This document shows positions 43,902 to 55,485 of a stretch of DNA of 64,000 nt, piece after piece. The position numbers and the translations under genes were made by a program. Under the pieces are notes generated by a model. It searched no databases and was not told the DNA's origin. It saw only the letters and a program-made list of their open reading frames with translations. The number at the start of each line of letters is the position of its first letter. Within the stretch, counting starts at the first letter, position 1. The stretch lies in NCBI RefSeq assembly GCF_003589595.1, contig NW_020654810.1, positions 25,215,966 through 25,279,965 of the forward strand. The letters are read 5' to 3'. The stretch comes from Hyposmocoma kahamanoa. Taxonomy: Eukaryota > Arthropoda > Insecta > Lepidoptera > Cosmopterigidae.

Positions 43902-46900
43902 ATGGAGAAACAACAGAGTAATTCACTTCAAAACTTTGATGACTCAAAATCGGAAATTTTGAAAAAAAGGCTACTGAAATCTGCGAGCGCCTCCGGCAAC
44001 AACAACTCGCCGCAAAATAGCTCGCAGAATGTGGTACTGAATACGATACGTGTGAGTTGAGTTATATTGGCCATATAAATTTGTGTTAAGGTGTTCTCAA
44101 TGTTGAAAGTGTTTTTACATTTCAGGCGCCAACGTCGAGCAGCATGATCGTGTCCTCTGTGCAAGCGCCGCAAAGCTCGATGCCTATCACACACAGCCTT
44201 GTGACCCACTCAATTGCTCCTGTGAAGATTCATACCAATAGCACACCATACCCTTTGCAGCTGTCCACCGTACATGTACCAGTGCAAATACCAGGATCCA
44301 CTTCTAATATCAATGTACCAGTGCAGCTTTCCAGCTCTACAAGCAGCGTGCCAATACAGATAGCACCAGTGAGCTTACCATTACAAATGTCCGGGACCAC
44401 AAGTGTTCCTGTGCAATTGCCAGCTGGTGAGACAATAAATGTCCCACTTCAGCTTCCTGGTGCCAGTCAGAACATACTGACATCACCAGCTATGCCCTCT
44501 ATGCCCATATTGCAAAACTCCAATCAACCTCTGGGTTCTATATTTCATGTGCACATGGGGTCGAACCCTCGTTCAGGGAATATGGATGGCATTTCTGATA
44601 TGACTGTATCAAGTTCATCCCAAATTCAATTGCCGGACTCATCGGGAGGTCATGTGAAAGTTAACACAACTTCATCAGTGTCTCAAGTGCAAATGGCTTC
44701 AAGCCCTGCTGTGGTGCAGATTCCGAATTCATCGAGTAATTCAATACAACTCACTCTACCAAACACAAATACGGGAGCAGTGCAACTGAGAGGTACTGCA
44801 AGAGCTGTGCCCCATGTGGTGTATATCCAAACACCAACTGGCCTTAAACCTGTGACAAGTACTGATGTCATAAGCCAAGCCAGCACCAGTGGGAATCCAC
44901 CTCAAATTATTGTAAGGAGACCTGTAAGTACATCTTGTATTTTATGTTCTCAATTTTTTATATGTACGTGTCTACATCATGCTCAAAACTCGCAAAGTGT
45001 AAAGTAACATGCTCTACATTTAAAATATACTTAATTTTTTTTTAGCTTGTTATTATATTAATGGCGTGTAAATTGCAATTCATGTACAAAAAAAGATAAG
45101 GAGGATCACCTAGACCTGCTACTTATATTACAAAGATTTTTTAATCAATATTATGTTATATTTTTTATAATAAGCTACACATTGACAGATCTGTTATTAT
45201 TCTGTTCCACTGGAGGCAATATTTGAACATAAGTGTATAGCGTGATGTCCTGTTGACTGTACATGTTTACTTAATACAAAAACAATTTAAACAAAAAGCA
45301 ATACATAATATGATTGTTGAAAAGCCAGAATTACAAAACTAATTAATTGGTCTTTTTCTTATTTTCAGGTAACAAGTAACTCTAATATTTTAATATCAAA
45401 TGTATCAAGTAAACCCAACATAGCCCCTAAACCCGGGCAGAAGTCTTCAATACTGGCTCCAGCCAATACGGCCCAGCCCATTGTCATTCAAAAGCCAAAA
45501 ACAAATGACAAAATGATGGTTCCTGTGAGCATTGCACCTGGAAACCAGGGCAAACAGACCATAGCCTACTTGAGTTCAGTGAAAAAATCAAAACAGTTAC
45601 CTGAAAATCAATCAATACTAATATCTAACAATCAATCAAATGTTAACACAAATAACCAAAAACTATTCCTGACCCCAATGAATATGCCAAAAATACAAAA
45701 TACCAAGTTCATTTTACCTGTCACTTTACCAGCAACTATGGCTACAAAAGGGCCCATAATAAATCTCCAAATTGCTAATGGGCAAATTCAAAACGATCCC
45801 CAAGGCAACAGCATTACTGTTATGAGGGACACAGGTCCTACAGAGTCTTCCGAGATGCCTCCACTGCAGCCTTTAGCCAAAGTGATCAATATGAATGGAA
45901 AAGAAAGTTTTAATGCTAATTCAGTGCCCCAAAGTCCTAAAAGTGATAAGACATTTACAGTCTCTATCCAAGGGTCTAGAGCTGAGCCCACTGGAGAACA
46001 GGGGGAGTATACCTTGTCTATTCCAGAAACAAATGCAGCAATGAATGATGACATTTACACAGTGTCCATTGCTGATGAAGAGGGTGGTCAAACACAAGAG
46101 TCTTTCACATTGGCTATACCAGAAAAAGGAAAGAGTTTGCTAAACAAGAATGTAATTGACAGGAACGACTTGACGCCGGTTCCCGTAGCTGCGCCCGCGA
46201 TTCTTCGACGCTCTTATTCTGACAATAGTGACAGGAAAACTGCAATGAATACAAACATAAAGAGGCGGATTTCTCTTTGTAATGAAAATTTATCTGTTAA
46301 AAGTTATAAGCCAAGTATATTTCCTGCCAAAAATGATAATCACAATGAAGCAACAGAAACCAATGACGACCATCGCGTGCCATCGCTGTTTTGCGATGAA
46401 AAACTCGAGGAAGTGAAAGTCAACATAGAAGATTCTGATAATGAAGATTACAAAGATATGAAAGGTGAGAATGATAAACACAACCATCAAAACTACTATC
46501 ACAAAATTGATAATCTTATGAAAAGGGATCCATCACATAGGTTGAAAGGAGATAGTTTTGATTATACTTTGGAGGAAGATCCTCCTGGTTTGATTTGGAA
46601 TAACGGGGTTGCTCATCTTCAAGGGAGCGGGCTGCAGTTCCACACTAATGAGTTTGGACTTATTGACGTCATTGATGTCAGTGACGCCGATGAGATGTTG
46701 ATGCCGAGCGCTAAGTATCAGACGCCGCTTAAGCAGCGGTTGGAGAGAGGAGGGCGGGAGAAGAAACCGACATCACCAGAGGACATGTACCGATGCGACG
46801 GGTGTGGCTGCCACGGCATGGCCGCAGAATTCATCACCCCTAACTTTTGCAGCATTGCTTGCCAGAGTGATGTGCAAAAGCTAATGCAGAAGAAAAAAGA

Positions 46901-49900
46901 CAGAGAAAAGATAGAGTTGATAAAAAGACGAAATAGAATGAAGAAGTTGCTAATGAGAAAACAGCTCTCTGATACTGATTTACTTATAGAAAATAGAGAA
47001 GATAGAGTTTCATTAAAACATTACGACTCGATGCCGACAGATCAACTATCAGACGTCGTCAAAGTGGAAGATATGATTGAGAACGAAAAGTATCCATGGA
47101 TGTGCGGGAAGAATGGTTTTTCGTGGATGCGCTATTTGGATATTTGTAAAGCTAAGGCTGCTCCTGTGAAGCTGTTCAAAGATCCATTCCCATATAACAG
47201 AAATAATTTCAAAGTGGGAATGCGCATGGAAGCGATTGATCCGCAACACCCGTCGCTGTTTTGCGTAGTGTCGGTGGCTGAAGTACAAGGGTACCGGATG
47301 CGGCTCCACTTTGACGAGTATCTGGATATATTTGACTACTGGGTTAACGCGGACTGCCCGGATATCTTTCCGGCAGGGTGGTGCGAGAAGAACGGGCGCT
47401 CGCTGAAGCCTCCCGCCAGTTACACGAGGAGTAACTTCTCTTGGCCGATGTATCTGAAGCAGGCACACGCTATTGCTGCGCCGAAACAACTCTTCCCACA
47501 TGTGACTACGCCTGTAAGTATTATAACTAGTTTATTCTACAGTAGGTATTGGTGAACTCCTGTTAGCCAGAATCCTGACAATGTATCCTTTACAGTTGAT
47601 AAAACCAAACGGCTTCCGGATTGGTATGAAGCTGGAGGCGGAGGACCGCAAGAACGACCTGGTGTGCGTGGCTACGATCGCCGATATGCTGGATAATAGG
47701 CTACTTATCAACTTCGACTCCTGGGACGAGATGTACGACTTTTGGGTGGACCCTACTTCTCCATACATTCACCCTGTTGGTTGGGCTGAGGAGAACGGCG
47801 TCTCGCTTACTCCGCCTAATTGTAAGTATAGTTTATGCTTATTTTGTGTTGAGTCAATGGTCTCTTGAATTTAAGTAGACGCTCTTCAAGTAGAGGAATC
47901 CGAAGATTCCAGTTTCTAAAATAAATGCATTATTCATACTAGGCAAGTATACACATACACAAACTTTATATTGTTTACAAGTGAGTCGTGGTTATTGTTT
48001 ATTGTGGTTTGTAAATCAGCATTTGAGTTATATTCATTGATTTTGTACATCAGCTTTGTCCCAGATTGGGGATTTCCCCAGAAATCTACTCGTATTCCAC
48101 ATAATATCTTTCCCTTTATCACAAGTGGATGTAGCTTATTTTGATGGGAAAAGTTGTTTACACGATTTCATGTAAACAATTATAAATTGCGAATAGACAA
48201 CTTTGGTTTTTGTTTTCAATCTATCACAAAATGGTATAACTTACAGCAGTAAGTATTATTTATGGAAATTATTGCGGGAGTGCGTATAAGTACTATGAAA
48301 GTACTAAGTGTGACATCACAGAGTGACTTACGCGAGGCTTATAAGTAAAAAGTATGTGGTTCAGGCGACCAGGAATGCCTAGTAAGGCTAGAAAGCGGCA
48401 CGTAGTAAAATTCGAAGACCAAATTTAATGTACCAGCGCGGCAGTCAAGTCAATATGACCCCGTACGCGCCGCTTACGAGCGGGTCGATAAGTGGTTCGT
48501 TAGTCGTGACGCTTTTAAGAAGAGAAAGGAACGTCTGGAGAGGGATGAATTGGCAGGTAAAAGGAATGCAGAACAACTGAGATATACTACACCGACCTTA
48601 GACGAGGGTTTCGTGCTCATGACACCCGCGACACTGGGTGTGCGGCTAGTGGTGGGTTATGATTGTGTGCGTTATTATTTTGGGGCACTGCTACCGCGTT
48701 GCAATTTTTCCCCTTTTGCCAACACGGGTATCTACTGACATGTGACTTAAAAGCGATCTGCTGTACTTATACCCGTAAATTAACATCTTGCATCGTAAAT
48801 ATTCATTTACATAACATAGCAATACTGTAAATAAAGCATACTTAAATTATACAGACATAATTTTAACAAGTGCGTCAAACACGCTTTGTAAGTATAAAAG
48901 AACATTTCCTTTTAAAGCCATCATCATGATAAATAAAATAACATAAACACAGGTGTTACTTATTTTTATATTTATATACTTGCATATGCGCAATTTTGCA
49001 TTCTTCGTATAATTTTAATGTTATGTATATGTTGTGGAGTCAGCAATCTACATTTTTTTTTATTAAAAATCCTTAACGGCTCAATGGTAAGCTTCGTGGA
49101 TGTTAAAGATTTCGATTCTCGAAAGGGCTAATTTTCAATAGGAACTTTTTAAATTGATATTATATTGTCTGGGAGTTCTTGGAAGAGCTCCGGAATTAAG
49201 GCATTTGAACGGCTCGCGAGCCTAGATTTTAGGAGGCGAGGCGTGTAATCAAAATTAATATAATTGAGTACAGATGGAGAAGATTTGACAAAAATCCGAC
49301 ATTGGTAAGTGGTGACTGACGGGGCAGCGGGCGGTGCGGCATGTCGTTAAACCGCTGGGCAATTTTCAAGTTTTGGGATAAATGTGAATTTAATAAATAA
49401 AGAAGTTCAGTTGAAATTTTATTCTTAAATGACTCGTTGTAGACTTTTATTACAGCCTGTTTTCGGGATTTTATATGATCGGATGAAGTACACCCTAACG
49501 TGTAACAAATTACATTTGTTTTTTACCGAGACGCTTGTTTTATTTTATGGCGAATTTATACGTACTTAACCAATTTATATTAAATGTGTCGTCATAATTT
49601 ATCAGTTTAACTTTTAAAAACAATTTTAAATTGTGGCCTTGGATATATATTTTTTTTTCAAATAAGCAGCACATTGTAATGTTACTAACACGTGAGTAGA
49701 ATAAGTACAATAGAAGTAAAAAGACAAGAATTTCTCAGCCAATTAAGCCGTATATTCACATTGTTTTTTTTTTCAAGTGTTGAGTGCATATTATATTACA
49801 GTGTAAATTAACAAATTCATTCGATTACGATATCTAAATATCTTTGGGTAATTCCTTACAAATCCAAGTTCGTTGACCTTGTATAGTCAACGGCAAAGTT

Positions 49901-52900
49901 GATAACGCATATTTGTATAACATAATACAAATTTAAAACGAAATTATAACGTAATATTCGCTTCTAGTCGACTCCGATGGCTGCCGGTTACTATGATTAT
50001 TAATTAATGAACAAACAAGTGAAACATTCTGTCTCGTCAGGTGGGAGCTACTCAGCCTTAAGTGTAACGAGGATAACGTTTATCAGTCAGTGCAGTGAAC
50101 GCCATCGTCGCAAGCGCACCTCATTTGTCACTATAGAGTTTAATAAATGACTCTCGCGTTCAGTTAATTGTTTTTAATGTGCCCTATAAGGAATTTCGGG
50201 TCGCATCGTGGAGTGAAACAGTGAGATAGGGTTGATGCATACTATAGTGAACCGATATCTGATAAGAAAGTTCTTGGCAGATTAAGTCTGTGCGTACGAT
50301 ATCAATTGAAACATATATTTGTCACATTTTTCTCGTTATGTTTTATAGGTTCTGTTGCTGATTGTTCTATTAACTTTGTATATGATAGATTTTTGAATAA
50401 TATCTTTTTTCGTGCAATGTAATTATGACATATTTATATTATTTTGTAGTTAAATTTCGTTCATTTATTTCTTATTTAGCGAAAGGTTTTATTGATGAAT
50501 TGTAAAAGAACATCGGTCACTTGGTCATTACTCAATTTTTGTATATCGACTCATCCGTAGAACAAAAATCTATGTGCAAGACTAATTGTTCTCAGGACAT
50601 AGTATATTTCGTTCCTTCTTCTTCGCTGTGAATGTCAGATCGACTGTTGTTTGGTTTTATAGTTCCGAAATGAAATAAGATATATAAATTTTCAAAACAC
50701 CTTTACGTAGGCCTTAGTTTCAATAAGGAAGTTATTCTCGTAATGTACTTATTCTCTTTTCGCTATATAATCACATCGGACTCTGTTCTTCGGATGAGTC
50801 GATATATTTATTAATGTGAAATAGACGAATGTTTGCCAATAATTTTACTTAGACTCAATTTACATTTAGTAGCAGCTGACCTCCTTGTGAAAGAGTTCGT
50901 CCAGGCGTGTCGCTTACCACCAGCCGCACGACCTGTTCGTCCTGTCATTTGACTATTATAAAAAAAATTAAAAAATGTTCGACATACAACATTTCGACAG
51001 AACTGAAGCGAAATTCGCCTCGCTGCGCGGAATGCTCCAGCATTCCCTCAGATTCACGTGACTGCGCCTTAAAGCTGTAGGTGTTCATTGTTTAGTGTAC
51101 TCTTTTACACGACACGGATGGTGGACTTGGAAATTGTTTTGATTTCGTTTATTTGTGAAGAAGAAGAGAAAAGAAGAACAAAAAAAGGAAAAGATATATT
51201 TGCGGCCATGATTTATGGAGGAAACGGAACACTTTTTAGACAATATGAAACATTTTACAACGATTTATATCTATCTTAGTATTTTTTAAGATTACTATGA
51301 AATGGACTTTGATAAATTTGATAAGTCGGAGTATTATATTATGGCAACATAATTGTAATTTTAGCTTTTACACTATACAAACCATATTTTAGCACTAAAT
51401 AGACCAACTTTTCATTTGAACCCATGTTTTTTTCTGACAGAGTATCTATACAACCTATTTCGTAAGACGCGTGACGTCATACTGCAGCTACGGAATTCCC
51501 GTGAATGCACAAGCATTCCCAAGAATGCGCAGGCATACCCGAGCATGCGAGAATTCCGTGGAAGACGTGCAAGTCGCAGTCGTTTTTCTCAATTTGTACG
51601 TTACGTACAATATCGTTATAAAAATTCGATTCCAATCCGTTCCCCCGCAATATAAATTGAGCCTTAAACAACGATGTGACATTAACTAAAATAGAATGTC
51701 CCCTGTGTAGAATTGTTTTCATCATATACATAAGGCGCGAAGACATTACAACTTTGTAGTTTGTCACAAATGAATCAATAATTTTTTTACGCAGTTTACA
51801 AGGATCCGGATTCATTCTCATGGGAGAGTTACCTGGAGGAGACATGTGCGTCGGCGGCGCCACCGCGCGCCTTTAAGACGCGCTCGCCGCAGGGATTCAA
51901 GCCTGGCATGAAGCTTGAAGTGGTCGATCCTAGGGTAAGTTTTGGTTTGGCCAAAAAATCCGTGCGGTATATAAGTATAATTGAAAACCATCTAAAAAAG
52001 TAAATATCGAACTTTAATCAATCATGGATTTACAACTTTTTGCCACCTTTCGGGTAATTTTAGAATTCTTTCGTTCGTTTCATAAAAATCCTGCTCTATT
52101 TATAAAATACAGCTCGAAGTATCGTTTGACGGATGTGATGGTCTCTTCATTATCAAAGTCGTGTTCATGCCAAGAATTTTGTAAAGACCGAAAGAAGTAA
52201 AAATCTGAAGAGGCTATGTCGGGCAAATACGGTGGATGAGATAACACGTCTCAACCTAACTGCAATAGTTTTAACGGCAGTATCGTGGTGAAATACGACA
52301 CCTATACGATTCACCAGTTTTGCGCGTTTTTCACAAATATAAACTTAAGACTTTCCCGCCTGTTTTTAAAATGCGCATAAATATGTAATTTTTTAAATTA
52401 CCGTAGGCACATTACGTACGTACATTTTAAAAGAAACTGTTCTTTACCTTAACCTATGGCAAAAACAGCTAGTTGCCCATTGGACTTAGAGATGGAAAAC
52501 TAGGCGGAATACATAGCGCACCTTCAGTAACAAAATGACATTTAGGCATTGTAATACAGACATTAGTTTTCCTATCAAATAGTATTTTATCATCTTTAGC
52601 ACCAGCCGTTGTTTTTTGTTTTAAAATTTTGTCGGTTTCCCAAAAAAATAGTATTATTGGTATTGGTGCAACGGGCTAGTTTCCGCAACTCGACGTCGAG
52701 GCGCCTATTTTCCGTGTAAATAAAAAAATAGTTTTCGAATTTCTTCACTTTGTTATCTAGGATGCATGTTTCCTAAAAGCAATATAATATTTTGTTTCAT
52801 TTTTCAGGATAATTTTTGTTTGAGAAAGTCAAAACTAATTCATCTGTATTGGCACCGTTGTTGCCGTTATTTAAATGGCTCTTAATAATTAGGATTCTTT

Positions 52901-55485
52901 TGTTAGAACAAAGGACAAAGACTTTAGGTAGTCGACCTGTTGAATGTCGCTCTGCGAGTTATGGATCGAGCTATGCTCGTAGTTTGTCTGAAATATAAGA
53001 ATCGAAATGAGGTTATCCGACAGTGATCCAAATAGCTGGTAGTAGCTGTCAAAAAGCCGATACCCGATGGTGAAAAGGAGTCTTTGAGTGGCGCCGAAGA
53101 TCACGGCTTGGCAAACGTAGTGTAACTAGCCAAGTGGAGGGACGATCTGCGAAGGCTGCTTACAACAGAGGGATGCGACTAGCTGAGGACCGTCGAAATG
53201 GGAGAGGCCTAAGTCCAGTAGTGAAGAGCTGATGATATTTATATATTATATATGCTAGATATATAATATATATGCTAGATATATAATCTACTAGTGGTGA
53301 AAAGGATATTGTCAAAAAAATGTTTCCTCTAAGAAGAGGGTTTATGCTGCTGGCCCAATAACCCGCATTGGCACTTTTCTCTGAATTTAATTTCTCTCAT
53401 AATTCGATCTCGACCGAGTTGGTCTGCGTTACAAGTTCGTGTCATTGAAATGATATGGAACATGGTCTTTTCTATAAGATTAAAAGAGTAGATTGCATTT
53501 TATTTAGGTAATAAAATAATTATAACTTTTTTATATAAAAAACGACCTCAAAAGTTCGTGGAATCACATCTATTTGCCAAATTTTATTGTAATCAGTTAC
53601 CGGAAAGTGCGCGAAATCGGATTCATCCCCTACTTTGCCACCCCTAGAGGTGGAATATTTTCTTTAAATTTAAAATACTGAGGTAGCCACTTTCCAACAA
53701 AAAAAAAAAAACAATTTTCAAAATGGTTTCAAAACTGCCGGCTCTGGATATGGAGCTATCACGTAATATATACATTCAAAAAATACTGCCGTATTGAGAA
53801 CCTATACCTTTTTTTAAAGTCCGTTAAAAATTGATGAAGCAATCGCAGTTTGTCATGTCAGTCTAAACAGTCAGGCGTTGCGATTGTTTAGAATTAAGTG
53901 TTGGTATACCTTGATGTAGTATATGTATATATAATAACGCCTTGATCAATTTCATAAAGCAATCCAATACGAATTGTGTTGTATGTACATTTCGCCATTG
54001 AGATTTACTTGTGTTTCATTGTTCAATTCGCATTTCGAATAAATAATCAATTACAAAAAAAATTGGAGAGGCTCGTATCCAGCAGTGGACTGCCGAAGGA
54101 GAGTACGCTGACCAAAACCGTAGTAACAACAAATAATCCGTCCGTAGGTGCCGTTCCTGATCCGCGTCGCGACAATAAGCGAAGTGCGCGGGCACCAGGT
54201 GCTGGTGGCGTTCGACGGCTGGCCGGCCGAGCTGGCCGTGTGGCTGGACGACGACTCGCCCGACCTCCATCCCGTCGGCTGGTGCCTCAAGACGCAGCAC
54301 CCGCTCGAGCCCCCGCTCAGTAAGTCACCGTTCTCGAGTCTCGTTGGGTGCGGCGTCGGACCGCGAGTATAGCGAGTGGTTGTGCAGCGCCGGAAGAGCT
54401 GGGCGTGCGCGGCCCGTGCGGCGTGGGCGGCTGCCGCGGCCTGGGCTCGCTGCGCGGCGGGCCGCTCAAGCAGCACTCGGCGGCGTCGGCCTGCCCCTAC
54501 CGCTCGCGCGCCACGCCCGTGCTGCCCGACCGCCTCAGCGAGCGCGCGCCCTCGCCCGACCGCGTGCTGCCCCGCTCGCGCAGGTACGGCCTCCGCCCGA
54601 CCCGGGCTCGGCGCACTCGCGGCCGCGCTCAAGCCCGCCCTTCTCGTTGCAGGGTTCCCGCCAAGCCCAAGTCGATCCACGCGAGCACGCCCACCGGCGA
54701 CGCGCCCAAGGAAAAGTAAGATTTCGCCGCGTTTCACCCGCTTCGCTCGTCTTTGATGTTTCGTTAACACGACGTTTCACGTTTAAGGTTGCCGCGCGGG
54801 AGACCGCCCAAGCACAAGAGAATCGAGGAGGTGTCCAAGAACGAGGTAGGCCCGCAACTCTTCTCGTATCGCGTCCCCGGTGAGAAGTGACGAAATTCAA
54901 AGTAACATTGAAACGCGTACAAAGGGTTCCGACGACGAGTCGGTGTCGAGCGGCGGCGGCAAGCGCTGGCGGCGCAGCGCGGGCNNNNNNNNNNNNNNNN
55001 NNNNNNNNNNNNNNNNNNNNNNNNNNNNNNNNNNNNNNNNNNNNNNNNNNNNNNNNNNNNNNNNNNNNNNNNNNNNNNNNNNNNNNNNNNNNNNNNNNNN
55101 NNNNNNNNNNNNNNNNNNNNNNNNNNNNNNNNNNNNNNNNNNNNNNNNNNNNNNNNNNNNNNNNNNNNNNNNNNNNNNNNNNNNNNNNNNNNNNNNNNNN
55201 NNNNNNNNNNNNNNNNNNNNNNNNNNNNNNNNNNNNNNNNNNNNNNNNNNNNNNNNNNNNNNNNNNNNNNNNNNNNNNNNNNNNNNNNNNNNNNNNNNNN
55301 NNNNNNNNNNNNNNNNNNNNNNNNNNNNNNNNNNNNNNNNNNNNNNNNNNNNNNNNNNNNNNNNNNNNNNNNNNNNNNNNNNNNTGGCGTCGTGCGAGGA
55401 GCTGGTGGACTGCGTCAAGCTGCGCCTGGGGCCCGCCATCAAGGTGTACTCCGCCGTGCGGCAGCTGCGCGAGACGCTCACGTGA
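43902..55485 (+). CDS. l(3)mbt: l(3)mbt, MBT-repeat chromatin protein (over 1365 aa; part lost in gap)
   Basis: Exons: 43902-44051, 44126-44923, 45369-47513, 47596-47821, 51795-51934, 54148-54319, 54388-54583, 54653-54715, 54788-54845, 54925 into the 400-N gap, then the final part from 55385 to the stop at 55485. All joins keep frame. Order: Ser/Thr/Gln-rich low-complexity N-terminus with repeated VPVQ/VPLQ motifs; FCS zinc finger (CDGCGCHGMAAEF ... FCSIAC, about residue 790); three MBT repeats (about 890-1210); C2HC finger (CGVGGCRGLGS); AT-hook-like LPRGRPPKHKR; and a C-terminal SAM end (VKLRLGPAIKVYSAVRQL). The second MBT keeps the methyl-lysine cage pattern (Asp-x-x-Asn; Phe-x-x-Trp-x-x-x-Tyr in FDSWDEMYDFW). 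Such proteins bind lower-methylated histone tails and repress germline genes in fly soma. Confidence 0.93.
45165..45270 (+). repeat. Dispersed repeat R3, copy 2
   Basis: ACACATTGACAGATCTGTT, ATAAGTGTATAGCGTGATG and CTGTTGACTGTACATG; same motif order as at 34025. In l(3)mbt intron 2. Confidence 0.55.
47822..51794 (+). other. l(3)mbt intron 4 (4 kb)
   Basis: Splits the second MBT repeat region from the third. It holds a decayed SINE 3' end near 48610-48690 (CACCCGCGACAC, GTGTGCGTTATTATT), a 47-codon coding-looking scrap at 48448-48600, a long AT-rich stretch with no recognisable content, and the Harbinger-like element at 50850-51665. Confidence 0.6.
50850..51665 (+). mobile_element. PIF/Harbinger-like TIR element, copy H1
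   Basis: Ends in GACTCAATTTACATT-like and GCAATATAAATTGAGCCTT inverted termini. Inside, a plus-strand frame reads DLEIVLISFICEEEEKRRTK, the sort of start seen in HARBI1-like transposases, soon truncated. A piece of repeat R2 lies at 50897-50950. A related copy is at 56020-56520 in the opposite orientation. Confidence 0.55.
51945..52365 (-). pseudogene. mariner transposase remnant, C-terminal part
   Basis: The minus strand reads VLSHPPYLPDIASSDFYFFR, SLQNSWHEHDFDNEET and INRAGFL-stop, matching the mariner catalytic-domain pattern (PHPPYSPDLAPSD and a downstream YFxxL). Upstream frames are broken. In l(3)mbt intron 5, 10 bp past the exon 5 donor. Confidence 0.8.
53590..53825 (+). repeat. Non-LTR 3'-tail repeat R4, copy 3
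   Basis: CGGATTCATCCCCTACTTTG, CCACCCCTAGAGGTGGAA, CACTTTCCAACAAAAAAA and a tail GAGAACCTATACCTTTTTTT then AAAGTCCGTT. Typical CR1/RTE-type 3' end; l(3)mbt intron 5. Confidence 0.6.
54985..55384. other. Assembly gap (400 N) inside l(3)mbt
   Basis: 400 Ns starting within exon 10 of l(3)mbt; most of the SAM domain and probably one intron are missing. Confidence 0.95.

Noticed and set aside
54344..54883. 179-codon plus-strand frame in another phase
   Set aside because: It is an out-of-frame shadow of l(3)mbt exons 7-9, whose splice sites and C2HC motif fix the frame.
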